64,000 nt of DNA from a bacterium. Lineage in GTDB: Bacteria > JAMCPX01. Below the pieces are notes generated by a model that had not been told where the DNA came from, made no database searches, and saw only the letters and a list, made by a program, of their open reading frames with translations. The position numbers and the translations under genes are program-made. Below are positions 7,164 to 16,560 of the stretch, one piece after another. The stretch lies in the NCBI GenBank assembly GCA_021787665.1, contig JAJYLN010000011.1, positions 1-64,000 of the forward strand, in the 5' to 3' direction. Positions within the stretch are counted from its first letter, which is position 1. The number at the start of each line of letters is the position of its first letter.

Positions 7164-9152
7164 TTACTCTATCGTAAACTGGATATTGACCCTTCTGTTT
7201 ATGGCCCTCGCCCCGGACGACGTATTGGGCTCTACTGGCTGGGTCTCTCCGAAGCCCCTGGTCCGCAGGCGGTCCGGGTCTATCCCATGACTGACGAGGT
7301 ATTGCTTGACGGCATCCGCCCGTGCTGCGGAGAGTTTCTCGTTCAATAGGCGGGAGCCGGAATTGTCCGTATTTCCCTCTATCAGGATATGGATGGCAGG
7401 GTTGTTTCTCAGGAGCCTCACCAGGTCATCGAGGATCGGATAGAATACCGGGAGCACCTTTGCACTGCCCAGATCGAAGTGGATGGACTGCGCCCGTATG
7501 GTTATCTTCCGCATTGCCCGCTCGAGGACCGGGGACGGCCTGCCCACGGCGGTGCCGGACACCGGCCCTGCTGCCTGGCTCGGCACGAGCGCGAACGCCG
7601 CGACGGTCTTTCCGCCCTCAGTTATGTCCACACCCTCTGTATTGCTCGTGAAGCCCTGCGCCGAGGCCGTGACCTGATAGCTACCCGGGGGCAGCTTGAC
7701 AGCATAGGCGCCTGTCTCCGGGTCCGTGCCTATGGGTGCCTGGGCAGGGCTGTTGAACGAGATGACCGCAGCGAGGGGCGCCCCGGTCGTGTCGGTCACC
7801 GTGCCGGCAAGCTCCCCTTGCCTCGGGACCGGCCTGCTCTCCGCTGTGGGGGACACCGGGGCAGCCGCACGCTGGCTCGGCTCAAGCATGAACTGTGCGG
7901 TGGTCTTTGCGTTCTTGAGTATTTCGATAGTTACCGTCTGGCTCGTGAAGCCCTCCGCGGAGACGGTGACCTGGTAGCTGCCCGGGGGCAGCCTGACGGA
8001 GAAGATGCCTGTCTCCGGGTCCGTGCCCAGGGGAGACTGTGTCGGGCTGTTGAACGAGATGACCGCTGCAACAGGGAGGCCGGTGGTCGTGTCGGTCACC
8101 ATGCCGGCCAATTCGCCGGACACCGGCAGCTCGGCCTTTTGGGCAGCAGGGGTCGCGCCGGGTAGGATCGTGTAGCTGGCCCCGAGGATGATGGTCCACG
8201 GAGGCACCCCGCTGACTTCTGTCGTTGTACCCGGCGGCGAGCCCGGTACGGACAGATTCTCGTCCCTCGTGAGGCCTATCTCGGCGGCAAGGTCTATCGC
8301 AAGGGCCCTGAGCGGGGTGAACCGTACGCCCGGGATGAGGTACTGCGGGGACTGGTCATAGCGGAGCCCCACCCCGGAGGTGCCCAGAAGCTGGTTCGTG
8401 TAGTACTGGATAAACGGCGTCACCAGCGTGAGGGGGACCTGAAGTCCGATCGCGCCCAGTATCTGGTCGGTGTGATAGACCCCCAGGGCGTATTCAATCT
8501 CGTTTCTCGGGAGCCCGGAGCTGTACAGGTCCGCCACCGTCGTGTACGGACCGATGGTATAGTTCGGGGCCGTCAGCAGGTATCTGGAATTGTCCCACCG
8601 GAACCCCAGATTAACGTCGAATATCAGGGGGACGTTCCTTGTCACGTCGAGCTGTTTGGAAACCAGTATCCTCATGCCGAAGCCCGTGGCACGCATGTGA
8701 TAGCCGAATGCCCCGGTTGCGGTGTACAGTCTCGTAAGGGCATAGAGGCCAACGGTCAGGTCGGAGGGCAAACGGTAGCTTACCTTGGCGCCGGCGGTGA
8801 GATCGCCGAATATCGTATATATGCTGTCTTTGCCAATAGCGTTGTTCGTTATCGTTTGCGTGGAATTCGACTCGTTCAGGAATACCTCGAGCCAGTCTGT
8901 AGCACCGTAGGTCACATCGATATTCCCCTCGAGCCTCTGGTTGGTATCGGCCGCCGTATTCAGGAGGTCCTTGGCATAGAAATAGAGCCCATCTATCCCG
9001 AAGGTTATTGCCCTTGCAGGCAGGCCCTGTGCAGAGACGAGCCGTACGATGCCCGTCTCTCCGTACAGCGCACTGCCGGTCGGACCGGCGGCATGGGCTG
9101 CCGTTGCAACAAGGAAGAGTCCTGCGATCGCTACCGATACTGTTTTTCTCAT
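7164..9152 (-). CDS. OmpA-family outer-membrane protein with two carboxypeptidase-regulatory-like domains
   Basis: The start chosen gives a clear signal peptide (MRKTVSVAIAGLF..., cleavage after AHA). An alternative start 18 codons upstream would spoil it. Residues about 25-320 resemble a beta-barrel with alternating aromatic strands. Two CarboxypepD_reg-like domains follow, each with a GELAGxVTDTT start and an LPPGSYQVT core. The C-terminus is an OmpA/MotB peptidoglycan-binding domain (HFDLGSAKVLP, then GNTDNSGS and NRRVNI). It probably links the outer membrane to peptidoglycan while displaying Ig-like modules in the periplasm. It starts right after the stop of the propeller lipoprotein gene. 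Confidence 0.85.
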   Translation of the reverse strand: MRKTVSVAIAGLFLVATAAHAAGPTGSALYGETGIVRLVSAQGLPARAITFGIDGLYFYAKDLLNTAADTNQRLEGNIDVTYGATDWLEVFLNESNSTQTITNNAIGKDSIYTIFGDLTAGAKVSYRLPSDLTVGLYALTRLYTATGAFGYHMRATGFGMRILVSKQLDVTRNVPLIFDVNLGFRWDNSRYLLTAPNYTIGPYTTVADLYSSGLPRNEIEYALGVYHTDQILGAIGLQVPLTLVTPFIQYYTNQLLGTSGVGLRYDQSPQYLIPGVRFTPLRALAIDLAAEIGLTRDENLSVPGSPPGTTTEVSGVPPWTIILGASYTILPGATPAAQKAELPVSGELAGMVTDTTTGLPVAAVISFNSPTQSPLGTDPETGIFSVRLPPGSYQVTVSAEGFTSQTVTIEILKNAKTTAQFMLEPSQRAAAPVSPTAESRPVPRQGELAGTVTDTTGAPLAAVISFNSPAQAPIGTDPETGAYAVKLPPGSYQVTASAQGFTSNTEGVDITEGGKTVAAFALVPSQAAGPVSGTAVGRPSPVLERAMRKITIRAQSIHFDLGSAKVLPVFYPILDDLVRLLRNNPAIHILIEGNTDNSGSRLLNEKLSAARADAVKQYLVSHGIDPDRLRTRGFGETQPVEPNTSSGARAINRRVNIQFTIE

Positions 9153-9153
9153 A

Positions 9154-11934
9154 TCAGTGTAGCGCGTAGAGAATAAAGTCATCGGAGCCGACATAGATGG
9201 TGCCATCCGGGCCTATGGCCGGAGAAGAGTCTATAGCGCCGCCCGTAGTATAGCTCCACCTGAATGTTCCATCCGGGTTGATTGCGTACAGGGTATGGTC
9301 TTCAGAACCGACGTAGATAGTTCCGTCCGCTCCTATGGCCGGAGAAGAATTGATGACGCCTGTCGTGGTGTAGGTCCAGTCCAGCGAGCCCGTCGAGAAG
9401 ATCGCATACAGGATGCCGTCGTTCGCCCCGATGTAGATGGTACCGTTCCCGCCTATCGCGGGCGAGGAATACCCTATGGTGCTGCCGGTGGTATAGCTCC
9501 AGTCGAGCCCGCCCCGGGGGCTAATCGCATAAAGATTACCGTTACTTGCGCCGACATAGATGGTGCCGTCCGCACCGATGGCCGGGGAAGAGTATATACT
9601 TGCGCCGGTAGCGTAGCTCCACTCGGGCATACCGTTCGCCGGGTTGATCGCATACACGCTGCCGTTGCCGGAGCCGATATACACGGTACCGTCCGCACCG
9701 ATGGCCGGGGAGGCGTAGATCTGGCTGCTCGTGGTATAGGTCCACTTCAGCCCCCCGCCGGCGCCTATCGCATACAGCTTGCCGTCGCTCGATCCGATAT
9801 ACACGGTACCGTCCGCACCGATGGCCGGGGACGAATACCAGATGGGGCCGCCGGTGGAAAACGGCCATCCCGGGGCTAAGGTGCCGTTTGGCTCGATGGC
9901 ATACAGCTTGCCGTCGCTCGATCCGATATAGATCATGCCACGGGAGCTTACTGCCGGGGACGAGTACCAGATGGGGCTGCCGGTAGCATAGCTCCATCTG
10001 AGCGTTCCGCTCGGGGTAACGGCGTACAGCTTGCCATCGTCGGAACCCACATAGACGGTGCCATCCCAGCCCATGGCCGGCGATGAATAGACGTAGTCAC
10101 CGGTGGTGAAGCCCCATTGGAATGCCCCGGTCACCGAGCTCGTATCGATAGGGCTCAGCCCGGTCGAGCCGATGTCCCTGTGGAACCTTGGCCATGAGCT
10201 GCCGCTGCTCATTACGACGGAGCTGCTGCCGGTCACCGAGGCGCCATACCCGTCGCTAACCAGTACCGTTACATCGTAGTATCCGGGGATTCCCGGAGAG
10301 GTCCATGCGGCCGAGCTGCCCGATGCTACAGGCACACCGCCGATGTACCACAGGTAGTTCAGGCTGTCACCGTCCGGGTCCGACGCACTGCAGGTGAGCA
10401 CGGTGCTGGTAATAACGGGCTGGGGAGAGACCGAAACGCTCGCTATGAAGGGCGGCCACTGGGGCGTCGTGCTGACGGCGAGCGAGCCAGTCGCCATGCC
10501 GCCATGTCCGTCAGTCACCGTTACGGTGACATACCCGGCAGCACTGTGGGTCGAAGGCGGGAACAGCCATGCATGCGGGCCGGACTGGGTTATGCCCCAT
10601 CCGGACGTGGCCGTCCACGAGTAAGCGAGCGTGTCGCCGTCGGTGTCCGACGCATTTGCGATGACCGTTACGGTCTGGTTCGTCGCGACCGGGTTGGGCG
10701 ACGCAGACATGCTGCTTATCGTAGGTATGCCGTTGCCGGACGTGCTGACCTGCAAGGTAGCGCTCACCACGCTGCCGTAGCCGTCGTCCACGGTGACCGT
10801 GATATTCCCGGCCGCGCTGTAGGTATCCGGGGCTACGACCGTGGCCGTGGCCCCGAAGCCGGTGACGGTCCATCCGGAGGAAGTCGTCCACGAGTACGTA
10901 AGTGCGTCCCCGTCAGGATCCGACGCCGCAGCAGTCATGACGATTACTCCGTTCGGCACTACCGGGTTCGGAGCGGCGGTAAGGCCCGCTATGACCGGCA
11001 CGCTGTTGGCGATGGTACCGAGGGCGATGGTAGCGCTTACTACGCCGCCATAGCCGTCGTACACGATCACCGTCACGTTCCCGGCCGCGCTGTAGGTATC
11101 CGGGGCTACCACCGTGGCGGTGGCACCGTAGCCGGTTATCGGCCACCCGGCGGTTGCCGTCCAGGCATACCCGATGGCGTCTCCGTCCGGGTCTGCCGCC
11201 CCGACGGACACGATAATCGTCTGATGGAGGCCAGCAGGGCTGGGTAATGCGGAGATACTGCTTATCACCGGCATGCTGTTGCCTTCCGTACCCACGTTTA
11301 TGGAGCCGCTCGCCACGCCCCCGTGGCCGTCATTCACGGTCACAGAGACCGTGCCGCTGCTGGCGTAGCTGTCAGGGGCCGTTACCGTTATCCCCGGCGT
11401 GCCTTGTCCGGAGTTGATGGCCCAGCCCGTCGTGACCGTCCAGGTGTAGGCCAGGGCGTAGCCGTTCGTGTCCGAGGCAGTCACGGAGATGCTCATGGCC
11501 CCTCCCTTACCAACGGGGTTGGGCAGCGCGGTGATGCTGCTTATCACCGGCAGGCTGGTGGGAGTGGGAGGCGTGCCTGTCTCGGTGGTCACGGCGAGTG
11601 TGCTGTGTGCCGTCTTTCCATTGCCATCGTCCACCGTCACCGTGACAGCACCGGCCGCATTATTGGTCAACGGAGCCACGACCGTAGCCGTGGTGCCGTA
11701 GCCGGTCACCGCCCATCCCGCCGAGGCTGACCACGCATAATGGAGCACGTCCCCGTCGGCGTCAGACGCTATGGCCACGGCGCTCATCGTGCTGCCCGGG
11801 GCCGCTGGGTTTGGTGTTATCTTCAGGCTGCTCACCAGAGGGGAGGTATTACCTTGTGGTCTGCCGCACCCTGCTACCAGAAGAGATAAAAAACCCACGA
11901 CGCCGACCAGGATACTCTTGAGGTTCTCTGTCAT
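9154..11934 (-). CDS. Lipoprotein with tandem Ig-like domains and a PQQ-type beta-propeller
   Basis: A lipoprotein signal with lipobox LVAGC ends near residue 23 when the second ATG is used. Next come five or six Ig/PKD-like repeats of about 90 residues, each with a PNP start and a DPDGD-type calcium-loop motif, then YSW/YAW and TYSAAGNVTV. From about residue 600 there are about eight propeller blades of the form AIGADGTVYIGSxDGKLYAI, the PQQ/BamB-like type. There is no sign of a quinone-dependent dehydrogenase active site, so this is likely a structural or binding propeller on the cell surface. The blades are nearly identical at DNA level. It is probably co-transcribed with the OmpA-like gene two bases away. 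Confidence 0.87.
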   Translation of the reverse strand: MTENLKSILVGVVGFLSLLVAGCGRPQGNTSPLVSSLKITPNPAAPGSTMSAVAIASDADGDVLHYAWSASAGWAVTGYGTTATVVAPLTNNAAGAVTVTVDDGNGKTAHSTLAVTTETGTPPTPTSLPVISSITALPNPVGKGGAMSISVTASDTNGYALAYTWTVTTGWAINSGQGTPGITVTAPDSYASSGTVSVTVNDGHGGVASGSINVGTEGNSMPVISSISALPSPAGLHQTIIVSVGAADPDGDAIGYAWTATAGWPITGYGATATVVAPDTYSAAGNVTVIVYDGYGGVVSATIALGTIANSVPVIAGLTAAPNPVVPNGVIVMTAAASDPDGDALTYSWTTSSGWTVTGFGATATVVAPDTYSAAGNITVTVDDGYGSVVSATLQVSTSGNGIPTISSMSASPNPVATNQTVTVIANASDTDGDTLAYSWTATSGWGITQSGPHAWLFPPSTHSAAGYVTVTVTDGHGGMATGSLAVSTTPQWPPFIASVSVSPQPVITSTVLTCSASDPDGDSLNYLWYIGGVPVASGSSAAWTSPGIPGYYDVTVLVSDGYGASVTGSSSVVMSSGSSWPRFHRDIGSTGLSPIDTSSVTGAFQWGFTTGDYVYSSPAMGWDGTVYVGSDDGKLYAVTPSGTLRWSYATGSPIWYSSPAVSSRGMIYIGSSDGKLYAIEPNGTLAPGWPFSTGGPIWYSSPAIGADGTVYIGSSDGKLYAIGAGGGLKWTYTTSSQIYASPAIGADGTVYIGSGNGSVYAINPANGMPEWSYATGASIYSSPAIGADGTIYVGASNGNLYAISPRGGLDWSYTTGSTIGYSSPAIGGNGTIYIGANDGILYAIFSTGSLDWTYTTTGVINSSPAIGADGTIYVGSEDHTLYAINPDGTFRWSYTTGGAIDSSPAIGPDGTIYVGSDDFILYALH

Positions 11935-11965
11935 ACATCTTTCCTTCATCGCCGATACAGGATTC

Positions 11966-11971
11966 CTTATA
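11966..11971 (-). promoter_or_regulatory. Possible -10 element for the propeller lipoprotein operon
   Basis: TATAAG on the minus strand lies about 30 bases before the lipoprotein start. A TTACTT sequence 17 bases upstream is a poor -35. The call rests on position and the -10 match only. Confidence 0.25.
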
Positions 11972-12077
11972 GCACTTTTTTATGATTGAAGTAACAATTA
12001 TCACAGCAGCACATGGGGACGGTTCAGGGCTGCCGGTTGAAGAGGGATCGTGAACACCCCCAACATGCATGCGGGGC

Positions 12078-13595
12078 TTACAGGTAGTAAGCGAGGCCGA
12101 CCCCGATATACACGCCGCCGAGGTTCAAGGGAGCGCCGAGCTTGCTCGCATCGTTGACCTCGCCCCATGAAACCCTCAGGAGTCCGCTCAGGGAGAGGTT
12201 CGAGGTAAACAGATAGTTGACGCCGAACTGTGCCGCCACATCGTAGGTCAGGAAGCCCACGTTCTTTTCGGAAGGGCTTATCCCGGCATAGGTTATGTTC
12301 CTCGTCCCATAGTAAACGCCCACTCCCGGACCGAAGTGGATATCGAACTTATGGATGAGGATATGGTACTCAGGCGTGATGAGTGCGGACAGCACCATCA
12401 TCTTGTACGTACCGCTCAGCCCGCCGGCCACGAAGTCAGATTCGGCGAAGCCAAGGCCCCCGGAGGCGTCCACGCCGAACGCGTGGGAGAACTTCCTGGT
12501 ATAATCTATGAATCCGCCATAGGGGTTGAGGGACATACGGCTTATCCTGTACGCCGACGCCAGAGCGGTAAGGTACGTGCTGTTGAACAGGAACTGATAG
12601 GCGGGCATTATGCCGATGTACTGGTTGCTCTCTTCGAGCGCGAGTGCCGGGGGCGAGCCAACCTGATAGACGACATAATGGCTGGGCCATCCGACATTCC
12701 CCGCCCTGTCGACTGCCGTGATCGTTATCTCGTTTACAGCCTCGGTCTTCAGCGGTATCTTCCCATCGAAGGTCCCCCTGGCTCCGGTCTTTTGCACGAT
12801 CTCGCCGAAATTCCCCCTGAAATTGACCTTGGCGGCGCGGCTGGTAGAGCCAGTAATAGACTGCAGGCTGTACCCGGTTACGGAGAAATTCCTGTAGGTA
12901 TGCGGCCGTGCGGGCAGTGTCGAGTCCTGGAACACATTGGCGACTGCTGGATCGAGGGTCGTATTGAGTGCGTAAACCCTGAGCTGATTCAGCTTGTTGG
13001 GAGACAAGGGGATGCTGGTCTCGAAGCTGCCGGTCTGAGGATTGGCGATCGTCCATACGTCGGCCTCTGCTCCGTTTATCCATATGATACTCCCGGGGAT
13101 GGAATAGCCGGACACGGACTCGACAGGCTTGTTCGTATACTCGTCCAGGGGATTGAGGACCACGTGCCCTATCACGCCTCTCAGGGAGAGGAGCTTCTCA
13201 TACTTCCACTCCTGACTGGTCATCGACTTCGTCTTTGCCCGGGCAAACTTCATGGTGAATTTGTGTTTTTCTTTTGCGAACTTCGCATTCTGCTCAGCCA
13301 GATCTTTTGCCTCCGCGGAGAGCTGGGCCGAGAGCTTGAAGAGCACGTTTGCTTCGTTCACCTTGTTCTCCTGCAGCTTTTTCTCGCCGTTCACCAGGAG
13401 CTTGTGTGCATCGGCTATCTCTGAGCTCGCATAGTGCTTGGCGTCCGCTGACAACGCCTGCTTGTACGACTCCCGTGCTATCGAAAGCAGAGGGTTGTGC
13501 CCGGTTTTTGTGGTGAACCAGCCGCACGACGACACGGACAGCAGCGCTCCGAGGACCGCAGCGGCGCATACCGTATGAGTATATCTTCTGTTCAT
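12078..13595 (-). CDS. Lipoprotein with coiled-coil N-terminus and outer-membrane-barrel-like C-terminus
   Basis: A lipoprotein signal ends in SVSSC at about residue 24. Residues 35-115 are helical and charged, with a SEIADAHKLL...GEKKL pattern resembling the DUF4398-type helical region of some outer-membrane lipoproteins. Residues about 135-310 resemble Ig-like folds (the ITITAVDRAGNVG segment). The last 180 residues have alternating aromatic strands and end in YYL, as barrel proteins do. A lipoprotein signal combined with a barrel end is odd. I cannot name a function. It is transcribed like the envelope operon downstream but separated by about 140 bases, so it may have its own promoter. Confidence 0.7.
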   Translation of the reverse strand: MNRRYTHTVCAAAVLGALLSVSSCGWFTTKTGHNPLLSIARESYKQALSADAKHYASSEIADAHKLLVNGEKKLQENKVNEANVLFKLSAQLSAEAKDLAEQNAKFAKEKHKFTMKFARAKTKSMTSQEWKYEKLLSLRGVIGHVVLNPLDEYTNKPVESVSGYSIPGSIIWINGAEADVWTIANPQTGSFETSIPLSPNKLNQLRVYALNTTLDPAVANVFQDSTLPARPHTYRNFSVTGYSLQSITGSTSRAAKVNFRGNFGEIVQKTGARGTFDGKIPLKTEAVNEITITAVDRAGNVGWPSHYVVYQVGSPPALALEESNQYIGIMPAYQFLFNSTYLTALASAYRISRMSLNPYGGFIDYTRKFSHAFGVDASGGLGFAESDFVAGGLSGTYKMMVLSALITPEYHILIHKFDIHFGPGVGVYYGTRNITYAGISPSEKNVGFLTYDVAAQFGVNYLFTSNLSLSGLLRVSWGEVNDASKLGAPLNLGGVYIGVGLAYYL

Positions 13596-13637
13596 CGTCC
13601 GTTTCTTACTATAAAAGGCAGGGGGAGATCAAGTCGT

Positions 13638-14945
13638 TTATGCCTGCCGGCCCTCGCGGAACACCTGCTGGTAGATGTAATCCACGTACCGAAAGTGGCT
13701 TTTTATGCCGAGCAGGTGCCTGAGCTCTGCTTTCGTTATGAGCGAAGCCACCCGTTTGTCTGCCGTAAGCACGTCCGCGAAGTCACGGCCCTTGTCAAAG
13801 GCGGCGAAAGCTGCCTTCTGTACGACGGCGTACGCGTCTTCCCGTGCCATGCCCCTGTCGATCAGGGAGAGTAAGATCTTTTCCGAGTCGTAGAGTCCCT
13901 TGGTAATGTCGAGGTTCGCCTTGAGCCTGTCCTCATGCACAACGAGCTTGTCTATCAGCCATACCGCCCTGTCGAGCATAAAATCGACGAGGATCGTCGC
14001 GTCCGGCGCAATGATCCTTTCCACCGAGGAATGACTTATGTCCCTCTCGTGCCATAGGGGGATGTTCTCGAGCGCCGACACGAGGTACGACCGTACGACC
14101 CTCGAAAGGCCGGTGAGGTTTTCCGAGAGGATCGGATTACGCTTGTGCGGCATTGCCGACGAGCCTTTTTGTCCCTCGGTGAAGTACTCCTCTGCTTCTC
14201 TCACCTCGGTACGCTGCAGGTGCCGTATCTCGAGTGCAATTCTCTCGATGCCTGCCGCGAGAATCGCGAGGGCCGAGAAATACTCCGCATGCCTGTCCCG
14301 TGCGATGACCTGCGTCGAGAAGGGCTCAACGTTCAGACCGAGCTTTTTGCACACGTGCTGTTCTATGGCGGGGTCTATGTTGCCGTAGGTGCCGACGGCT
14401 CCCTTGATCTTGCCGTACCGCACGCCCTCGATGGCCCGCCCGATCCTGTCCCTGTTTCTGCGCATCTCCTCGTACCACGACACGAACTTCAGGCCGAACA
14501 CGATGGGTTCGGCATGGATCCCGTGTGTCCGCCCTATCATCGGCAGTGATCGGTACTTGAAGGCCTTCTCCCGGAGGACCTTCAGGAGCCTTTCCATGTC
14601 GTCGAGTATGAGCCTGCCCGCCCGCACGAGCTGGACGGCAAAGGCGGTGTCGAGCACATCGGACGAGGTAAGCCCCATATGGATGAACCGTGCATCCGGT
14701 CCGACCTTTTCCCTTACAGCGGTCAGGAGCGCTATGACGTCGTGCTTCACCACGAGCTCTATTTCGTCGACACGCGCCGCGTCGAAATCGGCCTTCGCCC
14801 GTATCCGCTCGAGCGCGGCCCGCGGTATCTTCCCTGCCTTTGCGTACGCCTCGCACGCAGCAAGCTCAATAGCGAGCCATATCCTGTACTTGGTCTCGTT
14901 GGTCCAGATGGCCGTGCACTCTTTTCTGCTGTACCTTTCTATCAT
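13638..14945 (-). CDS. purB: Adenylosuccinate lyase
   Basis: PurB catalyses two steps of purine synthesis, cleaving SAICAR to AICAR and adenylosuccinate to AMP, both releasing fumarate. The 435-residue protein carries the fumarase/aspartase superfamily signature SSAMPHKRNP near residue 265, with the flexible-loop serine, plus TSSDVLD near 93 and GRTHG near 142. The length is normal. A Shine-Dalgarno-like GGGAG lies upstream of the ATG. The gene has its own upstream intergenic region, shared with the divergent pentapeptide-repeat gene. Confidence 0.96.
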   Translation of the reverse strand: MIERYSRKECTAIWTNETKYRIWLAIELAACEAYAKAGKIPRAALERIRAKADFDAARVDEIELVVKHDVIALLTAVREKVGPDARFIHMGLTSSDVLDTAFAVQLVRAGRLILDDMERLLKVLREKAFKYRSLPMIGRTHGIHAEPIVFGLKFVSWYEEMRRNRDRIGRAIEGVRYGKIKGAVGTYGNIDPAIEQHVCKKLGLNVEPFSTQVIARDRHAEYFSALAILAAGIERIALEIRHLQRTEVREAEEYFTEGQKGSSAMPHKRNPILSENLTGLSRVVRSYLVSALENIPLWHERDISHSSVERIIAPDATILVDFMLDRAVWLIDKLVVHEDRLKANLDITKGLYDSEKILLSLIDRGMAREDAYAVVQKAAFAAFDKGRDFADVLTADKRVASLITKAELRHLLGIKSHFRYVDYIYQQVFREGRQA

Positions 14946-14987
14946 ACCCGTGGTTCTCCCGTGTGTTTTCGGTCTACGTTTTTCAGA

Positions 14988-14996
14988 TATACTATA
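14988..14996. promoter_or_regulatory. Overlapping divergent -10 candidates
   Basis: TATACT (plus strand, 14988-14993) overlaps TATAGT (minus strand, 14991-14996) in the purB/pentapeptide-repeat intergenic region. The -35 matches are weak on both sides, so this is a suggestion from -10 similarity and position. Confidence 0.3.
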
Positions 14997-15078
14997 GCCG
15001 ATGGAAAATAGCTACAAAAGCGGGGCGGAAACATTGTCTCCCGTACCGTTCCTGTTGCAATTATTTCATCGTTAGGGT

Positions 15079-16551
15079 ATGAGCCCTGATATGACCAGGG
15101 ACGAACTGATAAAGTACATGGCCGACCACAAGGACAAGGGGACCGAGCTCTCGAACGTGAAGCTGGTAGGAGAAAACCTCAGGGGACTGAATTTGTCGGG
15201 TATAAAGATGAGGAACTCCGATCTTTCCCAGGTAGACCTCTCCGAGTCGATCCTCGACCATGCCGACCTCTCGTTCTGTCTGTTGAAAGATGCGCGGCTG
15301 ATAAAGTCCTCGTTCAAGGGCACGAACCTGCAGGGCGCAAATGCCACGAAGGCAGACGCACGGAACGCCGATTTCTCCGGCGCTACCCTGCAGGAGGCAA
15401 ACCTGTCCTCTGCAACCATCGAGGGCGCTGATTTCACGGCCTGCCAGATGACCGGGGCGGTGCTTACCGGGGTGAACGGCAAAGAGGCAACCCTGAACGG
15501 GGTGCGGGCTCCGGGCATAAAGTTGAACAAGGCGCTGCTCTACCGGGCGAGCTTTGTGAACGCGAACCTCGAATCGTCGGACCTTTCCGAGGCAGACATA
15601 CGCGGTGCGGACTTCTCCAACGCGACCCTTAGGGGTTCCACCATACAAAAAGCGATGCTTACGGGCGTGTCCCTCAGAAAGGTATTCATGCCCTCGAGCG
15701 ACCTGAAAGGCGTCAATCTGTCCGGACTCGATCTGTCCGAGGCTGTCATCACTTCTGCAAAAATGAGCAGCATCAATCTCACGGACACGAACCTGAGAGG
15801 GGCCAACCTCGAGGGCTCTCAGCTCGACAATGCACAGCTCTCCGGGGCGATCCTCGACTACGCGAAGCTTGACAGCGCGGTCATGACCGGCGCTCTGCTC
15901 GAGCGATCGAGTATGTTGCACGCGTCCTGCGTCAATACGAATTTCTCGATGGCGAATATGAAAGGCGTGATTCTGAGCGATGCAATAGTTTCGAAGGCAT
16001 CATTGAAAGAGGCAAACCTGTCCGGCGCTATCATGAACAACGCAGTGCTCGCTCACAGCGACCTGAGCGGTGCCAACCTCAGCGGTGCGGACCTCAGGGA
16101 GACCGATATGAGCGGCACGAACCTGCACAATGCGGTACTTACCCAGGCGCTCGTGACGAGGCGGACATCCGTGTCCGTCTGCCCGTGGTGCGGGCACCAG
16201 CAGGACACGAAAGAGCGGTGCGAAAAATGCGACAAGCCGATGAAGCTCGGCGAGCCCGTCATCAAACCCATGCCTCTGCTCGTCCTGCTTCCCATAACAG
16301 GGCTGTTAGGGGGGCCGGCTATCTTCATCCTGAGCGGGCTCTATATCCTGAACGTCCGGTTCCTGCCGGCACAGGCCTTTCTCATGGTGTTTCAGGCAGG
16401 TATCCTGCTGACGGCGCTGAGCCTCATGGCTTCGACAGGGATACTCGTCTATCTGAGGCGCAAACCAATGATCGAGAGCGGAGGATACCTGAGGGGGGCC
16501 ATTGCCATCGGTATCGTAAACCTCCTGGCGTACGTTGCGCTCCTATGGTAG
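15079..16551 (+). CDS. Pentapeptide-repeat protein with zinc ribbon and membrane C-terminus
   Basis: Residues about 20-360 are dozens of A(D/N)LxX-type pentapeptide repeats, which fold into a right-handed quadrilateral beta-helix. A zinc ribbon follows (CPWC at about 374-377 and CEKC at about 388-391). Then come three hydrophobic segments between about 405 and 490 that end the protein. The helix would therefore be tethered to the inner membrane through a metal-binding joint. Pentapeptide-repeat proteins have varied roles, including DNA-gyrase mimicry and scaffolding; no specific one is shown here. The FHA-GAF-cyclase gene starts nine bases after this stop, so the two probably work together in signalling. 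Confidence 0.85.
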   Translation: MSPDMTRDELIKYMADHKDKGTELSNVKLVGENLRGLNLSGIKMRNSDLSQVDLSESILDHADLSFCLLKDARLIKSSFKGTNLQGANATKADARNADFSGATLQEANLSSATIEGADFTACQMTGAVLTGVNGKEATLNGVRAPGIKLNKALLYRASFVNANLESSDLSEADIRGADFSNATLRGSTIQKAMLTGVSLRKVFMPSSDLKGVNLSGLDLSEAVITSAKMSSINLTDTNLRGANLEGSQLDNAQLSGAILDYAKLDSAVMTGALLERSSMLHASCVNTNFSMANMKGVILSDAIVSKASLKEANLSGAIMNNAVLAHSDLSGANLSGADLRETDMSGTNLHNAVLTQALVTRRTSVSVCPWCGHQQDTKERCEKCDKPMKLGEPVIKPMPLLVLLPITGLLGGPAIFILSGLYILNVRFLPAQAFLMVFQAGILLTALSLMASTGILVYLRRKPMIESGGYLRGAIAIGIVNLLAYVALLW

Positions 16552-16560
16552 CGTAAGGCG

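Noticed and set aside
9154-12000. CRISPR array suggested by repeated DNA phrases
   Set aside because: The repeats are coding propeller blades and Ig units in one frame, with no constant repeat/variable spacer structure.
14946-15078. Purine riboswitch upstream of purB
   Set aside because: No conserved purine-aptamer core or junction could be recognised.
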